DNA of 64,000 bases from Cytobacillus horneckiae. GTDB taxonomy: Bacteria > Bacillota > Bacilli > Bacillales > Cytobacillaceae. The notes below the pieces were generated by a model, which was not told the origin of the DNA, made no database searches, and saw only the letters and a list, made by a program, of their open reading frames with translations. Each line of letters opens with the position of its first letter. The first letter of the stretch is position 1. Of the stretch, positions 17,790-26,323 are shown in pieces. The stretch is taken from contig NZ_PISD01000054.1 of the NCBI RefSeq assembly GCF_002835735.1, positions 1 to 64,000 on the forward strand, written 5' to 3'. Position numbers and translations under genes: made by a program.

Positions 17790-19159
17790 AGCTGAAAAAT
17801 AAGATCAATCTGTATACATCCATATTGTTCATCATTTTGCTAATTTTAATGAATATATCCATCTATTTATTATTTAGCAATATGGTAATGAATAGTGAAT
17901 TAGACCGTGGAAAACAGGAGTTGGAGAGAAATGCTGCCGCAATTGAAAGATCACTTGGGACGGTAGCAACTGATGAGCTGCTGCGGGCATATACACCGAT
18001 TGATGGCTTGATAAGAATTATCCAAGAGAACCTTGAGACATTTGGAGGTACACATGATGCTTCTTTTAATAAAGAGGCACAAAATGTGGAGAAAAAATTC
18101 ATTCAATCTACAAATGTTGAAATTGTTAAAAGTGAAAGTACTTATATGTTAAGTTCAACACCGATTATATTAAGCAATGGTGAGGTGGCGAACTTGCAAA
18201 TAGCAAAGAGTATTGAAGGAACGACCGAAATCTTACATGCACTAAGAATTGTGTTAATCATCGTTACATTAGTAGCAATGATTCCAGTCATCATATCGAG
18301 CAGATTATTAAGTAACCTCATTATTGCACCAATTACATCTATGATTAAAACAATGAGTGACATTAGAGAAAGCGGTAAATTTAAAAGGCTTACTTTGAAA
18401 TCAGAGTCAAATGACGAGCTGCATGAGATGGGGACGACCTTTAATCACATGATTGATTTACTTGAAGTCAACTTCGATAAACAAAAGCAATTTGCATCCA
18501 GTGCTTCACATGAGCTGAAAACACCATTAACCGTCATTGAAAGCTATGCAAGTCTTTTAAAGAGACGCGGATTGCAGGATCCTAAAATTTTCGAAGAATC
18601 GATTGAGGCCATTCATTCAGAAGCCATCAGGATGAAGAATATGACTGAGCAGTTACTGCTGCTCGCAAAGCATAATGAACAATGGAATCTAGAGTTAAAA
18701 GACATCGATCTTACCGAGTTTTTAACAGATTCAGCAAAGGCTTTTCAAAACGCATACAATAGAAAAATAATATTCGATAGCCAGATGGATACAAATGCTT
18801 TCATTTATTCAGATGAACAAAAATTAAAGCAACTGTTATTCATATTCCTTGATAATGCAAGGAAATATAGCGATGAAAAAATTACGATTACTTTAAGTTT
18901 AAACAACAAAGAAGAAACGTTAATTAATATCTCAGACAGGGGCATTGGCATTAACCAAACTGAATTGCCAAAGGTATTTGACCGTTTTTACCGCATTGAT
19001 AAAGCAAGGTCGCGAAAAACTGGCGGTGTAGGCCTTGGTCTTTCTTTAGCAAAGGAGATCGCGGAGGCGCTCGACATAGATTTGCAATTGCAAAGTGTGG
19101 AAGGCATAGGAACAACTGTTACTTTGGTATTCAATAAGAACCATAAGAAGTTGAGCTAA
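17786..19159 (+). CDS. Sensor histidine kinase (YkoH-like)
   Basis: 457-residue membrane kinase. Two transmembrane segments (about 10-33 and 150-172) bracket a 115-residue extracellular sensor region; then HAMP, a dimerisation/phosphoacceptor domain with His in SSASHELKTPLTVIE at about residue 242, and a HATPase_c domain with FIFLDNARKYS (N box), ISDRGIGI (G1) and GGVGLGLSLAKEIAEAL (G2). It starts on the last bases of the regulator gene (ATGA overlap). The following PepSY proteins probably work in the same pathway, as inhibitors or targets. Confidence 0.92.
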   Translation: MKLKNKINLYTSILFIILLILMNISIYLLFSNMVMNSELDRGKQELERNAAAIERSLGTVATDELLRAYTPIDGLIRIIQENLETFGGTHDASFNKEAQNVEKKFIQSTNVEIVKSESTYMLSSTPIILSNGEVANLQIAKSIEGTTEILHALRIVLIIVTLVAMIPVIISSRLLSNLIIAPITSMIKTMSDIRESGKFKRLTLKSESNDELHEMGTTFNHMIDLLEVNFDKQKQFASSASHELKTPLTVIESYASLLKRRGLQDPKIFEESIEAIHSEAIRMKNMTEQLLLLAKHNEQWNLELKDIDLTEFLTDSAKAFQNAYNRKIIFDSQMDTNAFIYSDEQKLKQLLFIFLDNARKYSDEKITITLSLNNKEETLINISDRGIGINQTELPKVFDRFYRIDKARSRKTGGVGLGLSLAKEIAEALDIDLQLQSVEGIGTTVTLVFNKNHKKLS

Positions 19160-19245
19160 AAGTTTGAATCAATGATGATTTCTCATCCTTTTTTAATCTT
19201 GATATTAGATACTAAAAGGAAAGAAATTTGATTGGGGGCGTGAGA

Positions 19246-19974
19246 ATGAGAAAGAAGTGGATATGGATAACTTTTAGTTTAATCGTTCTTGTAGCTGTTA
19301 TTATCGTTGTATCATGGAAAGGATTAAGTACTTCTGCAGAGGCGATTACTAAGGAAGAAGCCCGTTCCATCATTGAGCAAAGGTATTCAAATAGCAAAGT
19401 AACAAATATTAATTTGCAAAAGGATGCTTATCGCATAAATATGACAAAAGATAACGGGGAGTACGAAGTTGCTCTTAATGCAGAGAATGGAGAAATCTTG
19501 TCCTTAAAAAAAGTAGGGAAAAATGGCACTGATAGCGGGGAAAACGATGAAAACAATGAAAACGATAATAATATTATAAATGAAAAGGAAATTGAAAAGA
19601 TTTTATTAGAGTCAAGTGATGAAATCTTGTCACTTGAAAGGAAGCTCGATAAAGAAAATGAAATTTATGTTGCGAAGGTAAAAGAAAATAAAGAAGAGTT
19701 CACGATTAAAGTCGATGCAGAAACAGGCTCAATCGTTTCAAAAGATAAAGTTGAACGGCCAAAAGAGGAAAATGCCCAAAAAGCAATTTCTAAAGAAGAA
19801 GCAGTTAAAATAGCTTTAGAATACGTCAATGGAACAGTAGATGATGACATTGAAACAGAAAATATTGGCGGTCAAACTTATTATCTTATCGAAATTGAAA
19901 CGGATGACGATAGGGAAGCAACTGTGCAAGTCCATGCGATTACCGGAAAAGCTACCATTTCATATGATGATTAA
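19246..19974 (+). CDS. Membrane-anchored PepSY-domain protein (YkoJ-like)
   Basis: 242-residue protein with one N-terminal membrane anchor (about residues 4-24) and an extracellular acidic region with three successive PepSY-like repeats: ITKEEARSIIEQRYSNSKV (about 37), a middle copy near 115 and ISKEEAVKIALEYVNGTV (about 185), each followed by the YEVALNAENGEI/ATVQVHAITGKA-type strand. PepSY domains are often found with proteases and sensor kinases and may act as inhibitory modules. The ATG at 19246 follows GGGGGCG; a TTG at 19228 behind AAAGGAAAG is also possible. Lies 86 nt after the kinase. Confidence 0.8.
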   Translation: MRKKWIWITFSLIVLVAVIIVVSWKGLSTSAEAITKEEARSIIEQRYSNSKVTNINLQKDAYRINMTKDNGEYEVALNAENGEILSLKKVGKNGTDSGENDENNENDNNIINEKEIEKILLESSDEILSLERKLDKENEIYVAKVKENKEEFTIKVDAETGSIVSKDKVERPKEENAQKAISKEEAVKIALEYVNGTVDDDIETENIGGQTYYLIEIETDDDREATVQVHAITGKATISYDD

Positions 19975-20076
19975 GCACTCTCAGCAAATTCTAATCTTCT
20001 TCTCTTAATTCCTTAATCTGAGCGGATTATATTATAAATATAAATAATCTACGAATTTTAAGGAGGAAATATATCA

Positions 20077-20622
20077 ATGAAAAATACAATTTTTATCGGT
20101 TTATTAACAGCGGGAGTTATTCTTGGCGGGGCAGTTGCTGTTGGAGCAACGAATAATGACACAAGCGCAGACGATCATCCGAAAACTGAAGAAAACAAAG
20201 ATTTAATTACGATGGAAGAAGCGGGTGACATTGCTTTAAATAAACAAGCTGGCCGAGTAGAAGAAATTGAAGTAGAGACTGAAGCTGGAGAGCAATATTA
20301 TGATGTTGAAATAGAAAATGACGATAGTGAATATGATGTGCAAATTGAAGCGGCTACAGGCAAAGTAGTACCTGTTAATGCGAAGGTCGAAGATGACCTG
20401 GATGATGACGATGACATTCAACTACGTAAACAAGACATTATATCTGAAAAAGAAGCGATTGCAATTGCTGAGAAGGAAGCAAATGGGAGAGTTACTGAGA
20501 TTGAACTAGATGAAGATGACCGTTTAATCGTTTATGAAGTGGAAGTCATTTCTAAAAAGAGTGAAGTGGACATTGAGATTAATGCTGTGACTGGTGAAGT
20601 AATAAAAAAGGAAAATGACTAA
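20077..20622 (+). CDS. Secreted PepSY-domain protein (YkoI-like)
   Basis: 181 residues: a signal peptide (KNTIFIGLLTAGVILGGAVAVGA, probable cleavage near residue 24) and a very acidic mature part with two PepSY domains, ITMEEAGDIALNKQAGRVEE (about 48) and ISEKEAIAIAEKEANGRVTE (about 125), separated by a run of Asp residues. Strong AAGGAGG ribosome site. The signal peptide may instead act as an anchor. Probably extracytoplasmic and functionally linked with the preceding kinase; function otherwise unknown. Confidence 0.85.
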   Translation: MKNTIFIGLLTAGVILGGAVAVGATNNDTSADDHPKTEENKDLITMEEAGDIALNKQAGRVEEIEVETEAGEQYYDVEIENDDSEYDVQIEAATGKVVPVNAKVEDDLDDDDDIQLRKQDIISEKEAIAIAEKEANGRVTEIELDEDDRLIVYEVEVISKKSEVDIEINAVTGEVIKKEND

Positions 20623-20628
20623 TTTTTT

Positions 20629-20668
20629 AAAGGCATGTGTTTGGTTTTTGACCAGATGCATGCCTTTT
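20629..20668 (+). terminator. Terminator after PepSY gene
   Basis: Stem AAAGGCATG...TTTGGT / ACCAGA..GCATGCCTTTT (arms about 20629-20644 and 20650-20668) with a small internal mismatch and terminal TTTT. Confidence 0.75.
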
Positions 20669-20863
20669 CCTATGGGAAAACCTAAATAATTGTACAAATT
20701 CTTATCGATTTCTAATCTTTCTATCATTGTTTCTACATAGATTTCTAATTTTCAAAAACTAATATAGGGGATAAGAAGTAAAGCGGATGCGCCTTGCTCC
20801 TTCGATAATCGCTGGAGCAGTCATTTTCTTGACTTAAAAAGAACTATATTAGGAGGAAGCGAA

Positions 20864-22042
20864 ATGAAAATTATTATTATCCCATCTGGTTTTAAGGAAT
20901 GTTTAGAAGCTGAGGAAGTGGCAAGTGCAATGGATAAAGGAATCAGAAGGTTTGATCCCACCGTGAATACAATCGTCATCCCAATGGTTGATGGGGGAGA
21001 AGGTTTTGTGAAAACAATTATAAGAATCAAGAAAGGAAATTTGATATTTATTGAAGCCACTGGACCTGTAGGTGAAAAAGTGGAAACCTATTTTGGAATG
21101 TATGTAGAAAATGGCGTAAAGACGGCAGTGATTGAAATGGCCGCTATTGCTGGCTTAAAAATGGTTCCGCATAATCAACGCAATCCTTTAAAGACAACCA
21201 CATTTGGAGTCGGTGAATTAATCCAGGCTGCATTAGATTCAGGTGCGGATCATATTTTGATTGGCTGTGGAGATTCCGGTACTTCAGATGGCGGTGCGGG
21301 TATGGCACAAGCGCTCGGCGTCCGATTTTTAAATCAAGAACAACAAGTAATTGATATAAACGGAGGAGGGGACTTGCATCACATTGCCCATATGGATCTA
21401 TCTAATGTGGATGCTAGGCTTTCTCAAGTGCAAATTAATGTAGCATGCAACTGGCATAATATACTTTGTGGAACAAATGGGGTGGCACATGTTTTTGCAC
21501 CTCAAAAAGGAGCCACGCCAATTGAAGTAGAGCTATTAGCTAATGGTTTAGAGCACTATGCAAACATAATAAAGAAGGTTACAGGCATTGATGTGAAAAC
21601 GCTGCCAGGCAGCGGAGCATCTGGAGGATTGGGAGCAGGATTAATTGCCTTTACAGGTGCTCAATTATTTCCGCGCTATGAAATCATTATGAAATATATT
21701 CAAATTGAACAACATCTTCAAGGTGCAGATCTTGTTTTAACAGCTGAAGGCTGTTTAGATAGACAAACGCCTAATGGAAAGATTCCTGCGGAAGTGGCTA
21801 GACTTGCAAAACAGTTAGGCATCCCTGTTATTGCCATTACCGGCACGATTGGGAAAGATGCATGGGTGAATTATACAAGTGGAATTGATGCTTATATGAG
21901 TATCATACAGAAGCCTACATCATTAGAAAAGGCGATGGAAGATGCAGCTCATTTGATTGCTGATAGTGCAGAAGCAGCTGTACGCCAGATCCAGGTTGGA
22001 TATAGAATTGCGGAACGAAAATATAGAAAAGGAATCATATGA
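20864..22042 (+). CDS. glxK: Glycerate kinase, GlxK family
   Basis: Phosphorylates D-glycerate in the cytoplasm; families of this type usually give 2-phosphoglycerate. 392 residues, full length. Signatures are IPSGFKECLEAEEVASAMDKG at the start, VPMVDGGEGF-type loop near residue 44, ILIGCGDSGTSDGGAGMAQALG near 130 and LPGSGASGGLGAGLIAF near 247, with LTAEGCLDRQT near 290 as the catalytic region. AGGAGGAAG before the ATG. It overlaps the following permease gene by 4 nt, implying uptake and phosphorylation of glycerate or a precursor in one operon. Confidence 0.9.
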   Translation: MKIIIIPSGFKECLEAEEVASAMDKGIRRFDPTVNTIVIPMVDGGEGFVKTIIRIKKGNLIFIEATGPVGEKVETYFGMYVENGVKTAVIEMAAIAGLKMVPHNQRNPLKTTTFGVGELIQAALDSGADHILIGCGDSGTSDGGAGMAQALGVRFLNQEQQVIDINGGGDLHHIAHMDLSNVDARLSQVQINVACNWHNILCGTNGVAHVFAPQKGATPIEVELLANGLEHYANIIKKVTGIDVKTLPGSGASGGLGAGLIAFTGAQLFPRYEIIMKYIQIEQHLQGADLVLTAEGCLDRQTPNGKIPAEVARLAKQLGIPVIAITGTIGKDAWVNYTSGIDAYMSIIQKPTSLEKAMEDAAHLIADSAEAAVRQIQVGYRIAERKYRKGII

Positions 22043-23496
22043 AGTTTAATCGTTTGCTAGAGAAGCAAAATCGCTTTATTCCATCCACCCAGGCATTTTT
22101 GGAAAAGCTGTCAAATAGTAACCGAATAATCATGATTCTTCTTTCCTTTATTTGTTCATTTATTATTCTCACAGATGAATTAGAATATGATGCAAAGGTT
22201 TCTATCATTGTTTTTATCATTACTTTAGCATTATGGGTAGGTACGAAACTGCCTGCAGCTTATGTTGCTCTCGGTGCCTTATCAGTGATTATCTTATTAA
22301 AAGGCGCGGATACAGAATTATTATATGAATCTTTTTCTTCCGAAATCATATGGCTTATGATTGGCGCCTTTGTTATTGGAGAAGCGTTTAGTTCATCAGG
22401 CTTGTCTACTAGAATGACGCGTGCAATCGTTACTCGGGCAAAAACCTCTAATCAAATTTTATTCTATCTGATGATATCCTTGTTTCCACTTTCGATTTTT
22501 ATCCCATCCACTTCTGGCAGAGCCGCCCTTATGCTGCCGATTGTTAGGGAGATTTCTAATCTGCTAAAAACAAAGAAACAAAAAGAAGTCATCGCCTTAT
22601 TTGTTCCAGTCATTATATTAATGACTACCTCATCAACTTTATTAGGAGCAGGATCACATTTAATTGGAGTGGAAATCTTGCAGAAGAATACAGGAGAGAG
22701 TATTTCTTATATTAATTGGTTAGTATGGGGACTGCCTTTTTCAATAATGATTAGCTTGGTCACCTATTTTGTCTTTAAATCTTATTTTTCAAACGAGTTA
22801 ACTTCTCAGCCGCTTGATGCGCAAAAGGATACAACCCTATGTAAAGCAAAGCCAGTTTCCAAAAAAGAAAAGCAAACGCTCGTTTATTTAGGCATTCTTA
22901 TTTTGCTATGGCTGACAGAAGCGATTCATGGCTATGAAATAGGTTTTATAACGATCTGCGGCGCATTGGTTTTTATGCTGCCAAAGTTTGGTGTGATTAC
23001 CTGGAAAAAAGGTCTGCAAGCTGTATCGTGGAATTTAGTTTTGTTTGTGGCGGCAGCAACGGCTTTAGGAATAAATCTTGTTGAAACGGGTGCTGTCAAA
23101 TGGATTGAGGAGGGCATATTTAAGCTGTTAGGAGCTTTTCCTCATATTCCACAATGGGCAATACTGAGTCTCATTATCTTAATATCCATTACTAGCCATA
23201 TATATATCACTTCACATACGACAAGAGCTGTCGTGCTGGTCCCTGGTATTCTGATGCTAAGTGCGACTCTAGAATTAGAAGCTTCCGCAGTACTGTTTTT
23301 AAGCTTAGTAGGGATGAATTATTGTTTAACTTTCCCGATAAGCTCGAAGGCACTATTAATCTATTACGAGGATGATTCCTTGCGCTATCGAGCGAATGTT
23401 TTGATGAAGATAAACATGATATTAATGCCACTTTATTTTATCATGATGATTTTATTTTACTTTACTTATTGGAGCTGGACTGGGTTATCTATATAG
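22039..23496 (+). CDS. SLC13/DASS-family permease
   Basis: 485-residue sodium-coupled anion transporter-like protein with about 12 membrane segments. Family motifs are SEIIWLMIGAFVIGEAFSSSGLSTR (about residues 94-118), the FIPSTSGRAALMLPI re-entrant SNT-like loop near 154 and ITSHTTRAVVLVPG near 395. DASS transporters carry di- and tricarboxylates or sulfate. Translational coupling to a glycerate kinase suggests glycerate or a related hydroxy acid as substrate; this is inference only. Confidence 0.85.
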   Translation: MKFNRLLEKQNRFIPSTQAFLEKLSNSNRIIMILLSFICSFIILTDELEYDAKVSIIVFIITLALWVGTKLPAAYVALGALSVIILLKGADTELLYESFSSEIIWLMIGAFVIGEAFSSSGLSTRMTRAIVTRAKTSNQILFYLMISLFPLSIFIPSTSGRAALMLPIVREISNLLKTKKQKEVIALFVPVIILMTTSSTLLGAGSHLIGVEILQKNTGESISYINWLVWGLPFSIMISLVTYFVFKSYFSNELTSQPLDAQKDTTLCKAKPVSKKEKQTLVYLGILILLWLTEAIHGYEIGFITICGALVFMLPKFGVITWKKGLQAVSWNLVLFVAAATALGINLVETGAVKWIEEGIFKLLGAFPHIPQWAILSLIILISITSHIYITSHTTRAVVLVPGILMLSATLELEASAVLFLSLVGMNYCLTFPISSKALLIYYEDDSLRYRANVLMKINMILMPLYFIMMILFYFTYWSWTGLSI

Positions 23497-23503
23497 GATA
23501 AGC

Positions 23504-23545
23504 AAAAGGAGCTGAGAAAGATGGCTGTTACAGCTCCTTTTGTAT
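23504..23545 (+). terminator. Terminator after SLC13 gene
   Basis: Perfect stem AAAAGGAGCTG (23504-23514) / CAGCTCCTTTT (23531-23541). The T run is short, but it lies directly after the operon and before a convergent gene. Confidence 0.75.
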
Positions 23546-23560
23546 ACTATACTAGATCGC

Positions 23561-23905
23561 TTATGATAGAACTTCGACTGTAAATCCACCAGGTGCTTGA
23601 ACATAAAATGTATATCCATGTTCTTGACGAGGCGGTTCAACATCATAACCGTCATTTTTCAACCGTTCATTAATTTCATCCACTTCTTCTTTACTTTCTT
23701 GATGAAAACCAATATGAAATGTTTTCGGATACTGAACATTTTTGCCCTTCATCAATGTCAGTACAAATCCATCATCATCAAACATTGCGGCGAATCCATT
23801 TCCGCGGCTACCCACGCATTTTAGATTGAAATAAGTTTCTAAGAAATCCCTTGAACCAGCCACATCTGTCACAGTTAAATTTAAATGATTAAGTTTCATT
23901 TGCAT
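23561..23905 (-). CDS. VOC (glyoxalase/bleomycin-resistance) superfamily protein
   Basis: 114-residue single-domain vicinal-oxygen-chelate protein with paired beta-alpha-beta-beta-beta motifs: KLNHLNLTVTDVAGSRDFLETYF at the start and KTFHIGFHQESKEEVDEI in the middle, ending YTFYVQAPGGFTVEVLS. His residues at the start of each half and the terminal Glu fit a metal site. Substrate unknown; could be a lyase, dioxygenase or binding protein. AAGGAGAG precedes the ATG at 23905; ATG 23899 is an alternative. Confidence 0.85.
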   Translation of the reverse strand: MQMKLNHLNLTVTDVAGSRDFLETYFNLKCVGSRGNGFAAMFDDDGFVLTLMKGKNVQYPKTFHIGFHQESKEEVDEINERLKNDGYDVEPPRQEHGYTFYVQAPGGFTVEVLS

Positions 23906-23965
23906 AACTCTCCTTAATATTTTCCAATTATAGGACTTATTTTACTTTAAGATATTTTGCTTGCA

Positions 23966-23998
23966 CAATAAAAAGAAGCATGCCAAGCATGCTTCTCA
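23966..23998 (-). terminator. Terminator of the LCP gene (minus strand)
   Basis: Stem GAAGCATG (23975-23982) / CATGCTTC (23988-23995), loop CCAAG. Read on the minus strand it is followed by TTTTTATTG, so it ends the transcript of the upstream minus-strand LCP gene about 190 nt before the VOC gene start. Confidence 0.75.
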
Positions 23999-24012
23999 GA
24001 TTGTAGAGCAAC

Positions 24013-24180
24013 TTCATTTAAAAATGAAAGGATTCGGAATCTCCGAGGCATTTCACTCGCTTTCCGCGGGGCGTGCGTCGATCCGCTTCGGCGCCACGCA
24101 TGGTCTCGACAGTCTCGCTACCCTCGCATGATTCGAGCGGGCACCTCTCCAAATCCAACTAATATTTCTTATTTTTCATA
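24013..24180. repeat. Dispersed intergenic repeat, GC-rich copy A
   Basis: Shares ordered blocks with 59223-59337: AAATGAAAGG, TCTCCGAGGC, TTTCCGCGGGGCG, CTCTCCAAATCCAACTA and a closing CTTATTTT. This copy has about 65 extra bp of GC-rich sequence between the third and fourth blocks, itself with dyads (CTCG...CGAG). Base composition is unlike the AT-rich surroundings. No coding sequence seen. Confidence 0.65.
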
Positions 24181-25251
24181 TCAATAATCGGTATTTGGCT
24201 CAACATCTTCGCCTTGGGCTTCATCTTGGTAGGTTTCATTTTGCCCAAGGTTGGTTGTGCCGATATCTAAGTGTTTTTTTAGCTGATTGCTTATTTCCTG
24301 CAGGCTCAGTTCATCAAGCTGATAATAATAAACTTGATTTCCATTGGAGTTTGGCAAATATAGGTCCTGGCCGTCAATATTCAATGTTTCAATATTTAGC
24401 GACATGCCTGAAGTTGCGTAGGAAAGTAATGACTTCATTTGGTCGAAAGAAAGGTCAGTTTCCATATTGTTTCCTACAGCTTCGATAACGTCTCCATATT
24501 TTCCGATTGAATCAAATGAAGCGGCTTTTTTCACGATCGATTTCACGATTTCTTGCTGTCTTTGTCCGCGGAAAACATCGCTGTCCATTTTACGTGTGCG
24601 TGCTAACGCCAGCGCTTCTTCGCCATTTAATGTTTGGTAGCCAGCTTCTAGATTAATGGCATTTGGAACATCATTTGAATCTTGCTCTGAAAAAGCATAT
24701 GGCACTTCAATATCAATACCGTCAAGGGCATCAATAATTTCAATAAATGCATCAAAGTTCACTTTTAAGTAGAAATCAATTGGAAGATCGAGCAATTCTT
24801 CAACTGTTTCAATCGTAGTAATTGGACCTCCGTTTGCGTGTGCGTGAGTAATTTTGTCCTGATAGCCAAGCTTAGGTATATGAACATAGGAATCTCTTGG
24901 AATGCTCAGTAACTTAATAGATTTTTCATCTTTATTAAAGGTTGCTAACATCAGTGCATCCGATCTTGATGATGTGCTAAAGCCTCTTTTGCTGCTATCA
25001 TCGACACCGATGATGAGAAGTGAAAAATTATCCATCTCTGGCTGAACAGCCACTGGTCTTTTTGATTCCCTGTCCAGTGGATTATAGGTGCTATTCATAA
25101 CCGATTCAGCTTTATTGTATAAATGTGCTCCATAGGCTGCTGCGCTTAATGCGAGGACCATAATTGGGAGGAATATAAACGTGAATATGCGTCTTCTTCT
25201 TTTAGACTTGCGTTGCTTATGCTTTTTTACGGTACGTCCATCATAAGACAT
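24181..25251 (-). CDS. LytR-CpsA-Psr (LCP) family wall-polymer ligase, TagV-like
   Basis: Membrane-anchored enzyme that transfers teichoic acid or another anionic polymer from undecaprenyl diphosphate to peptidoglycan. 356 residues: basic cytoplasmic N-terminus KKHKQRKSKRRRRIF, one membrane helix (about 22-42), then the LCP domain with LLIIGVDDSSKRGFSTSSRSDALML (about 78-102), LLSIPRDSYVHIP, the Asp/His-bearing KITHAHANGG and ALARTRKMDSDVFRGQRQQEI (about 215) carrying the conserved arginines. The C-terminus is acidic. Position before yvyE-degS matches yvhJ/tagV of B. subtilis. AAAGGAG precedes the ATG. Confidence 0.92.
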   Translation of the reverse strand: MSYDGRTVKKHKQRKSKRRRRIFTFIFLPIMVLALSAAAYGAHLYNKAESVMNSTYNPLDRESKRPVAVQPEMDNFSLLIIGVDDSSKRGFSTSSRSDALMLATFNKDEKSIKLLSIPRDSYVHIPKLGYQDKITHAHANGGPITTIETVEELLDLPIDFYLKVNFDAFIEIIDALDGIDIEVPYAFSEQDSNDVPNAINLEAGYQTLNGEEALALARTRKMDSDVFRGQRQQEIVKSIVKKAASFDSIGKYGDVIEAVGNNMETDLSFDQMKSLLSYATSGMSLNIETLNIDGQDLYLPNSNGNQVYYYQLDELSLQEISNQLKKHLDIGTTNLGQNETYQDEAQGEDVEPNTDY

Positions 25252-25342
25252 CTGATTTCTCCTTTAATATTAGTGAATAGAAAGCTCGTTTACATAATTA
25301 ATATTTATTTTACAATTAATTAATGAATTCGTAAATTGTAAA

Positions 25343-25978
25343 CTATTTTATTGTCGTTTCTTGGTAAAGTATGTCGCCTTCGCTAATCGTGGCTTGTCCA
25401 TTGGTCAGCTCAGTCATCCACTCTTTAAAAACTTCAGTTTCATTTTCTTTCGCAAAGGTTTCGATTTCGACAAGATCTGAGTAGTGGATTTCTTTAATTG
25501 GATAGATGGACGAACGCAATTCATTTTCCAGTTTCCCAAGGAAAGTGTAGTCAACTTTTGTATGCATGACCCGCATGAGCTGTCTTTCTACGATTCCTGT
25601 CGCCTGGAGCCCTTCGGATGTAGCTTTTCCGTAAGCGCGAATGAGGCCACCAGCACCTAATTTAATTCCGCCGAAATATCTTGTAACAACGACAACAGTG
25701 TCTTTCAATTTTTTCTTTTTTAGCACTTCAAGAATAGGGACACCTGCTGTTCCGCTAGGTTCACCGTCGTCATTAGCTTTCTGGATAAGATCATTTTCAC
25801 CAATAAGATAGGCGGAGCAATTATGAGTCGCATCCCAGTTTTGTTTTTTGATTTTTTGAATGAAGCTCTGAGCTTCCTCTTCTGTTTCTGCTCTGGAGAC
25901 ATAAGCGATGAATCTTGATTTTTGGATGTTAATCTCGTGTTCTCCGTATGCTTTTACTGTATAGTATTGGGGCAGCAA
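25343..25978 (-). CDS. yvyE: YigZ/IMPACT family protein YvyE
   Basis: 211-residue member of UPF0029/IMPACT, whose members are thought to act around translation or proteolysis; exact role unknown. Motifs are HEINIQKSRFIAYV near residue 13, KANDDGEPSGTAGVPIL near 68 and VVVVTRYFGGIKLGAGGLIRAYGKA near 93. The frame is open to 26092, but the family N-terminus LPxYxTVK aligns with a TTG start at 25978, which lies 8 nt after GAAGGAG; the ATG just before it is out of frame. Orthologous position next to degS. Confidence 0.88.
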   Translation of the reverse strand: MLPQYYTVKAYGEHEINIQKSRFIAYVSRAETEEEAQSFIQKIKKQNWDATHNCSAYLIGENDLIQKANDDGEPSGTAGVPILEVLKKKKLKDTVVVVTRYFGGIKLGAGGLIRAYGKATSEGLQATGIVERQLMRVMHTKVDYTFLGKLENELRSSIYPIKEIHYSDLVEIETFAKENETEVFKEWMTELTNGQATISEGDILYQETTIK

Positions 25979-26323
25979 ACATACCGCTCCTTCCCTCGCG
26001 TTTATTCTTCTTTCATTATAATTCGACATGAATTGTAACAACAGAATTATTAATAGATTGTAAACAAACTTTAATATTGTCGAATAACACACATGTTATA
26101 ATGTATAAATACTCAAGCAGAATGTAAAATCCACTATTAGAATAAGTTTTTTTTGACATAAAATTAGGATATAAGACATAGGGGAAGATTTCAAGACTAA
26201 GACTATTTATCGAATTTTAATGTAATTGGTATATTTTTCTCCTTTGGAACATAGTATAACCGCTCTTTTCAAGGTAAAATAAGGAATAGCAGCTAAAGGG
26301 GATTTTCCCTTGGAGGAATGCGA
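25979..26323. promoter_or_regulatory. yvyE-degS divergent intergenic region
   Basis: 345 bp without a gene. Minus-strand TATAAT (complement of 26015-26020) with TTGTTA 15 nt upstream may drive yvyE. On the plus strand TATAAT at about 26096 and a TTGACA near 26154 are present but none has an ideal partner at 17 nt. No repeat or structured leader was recognised. Confidence 0.35.

Noticed and set aside
20790-20822. Further dispersed repeat (CGCCTTGCTCC...CGCTGGAGCAG) before glycerate kinase
   Set aside because: Reminiscent of a repeat seen in other bacilli, but only one degenerate copy is in the window, so it cannot be supported here.
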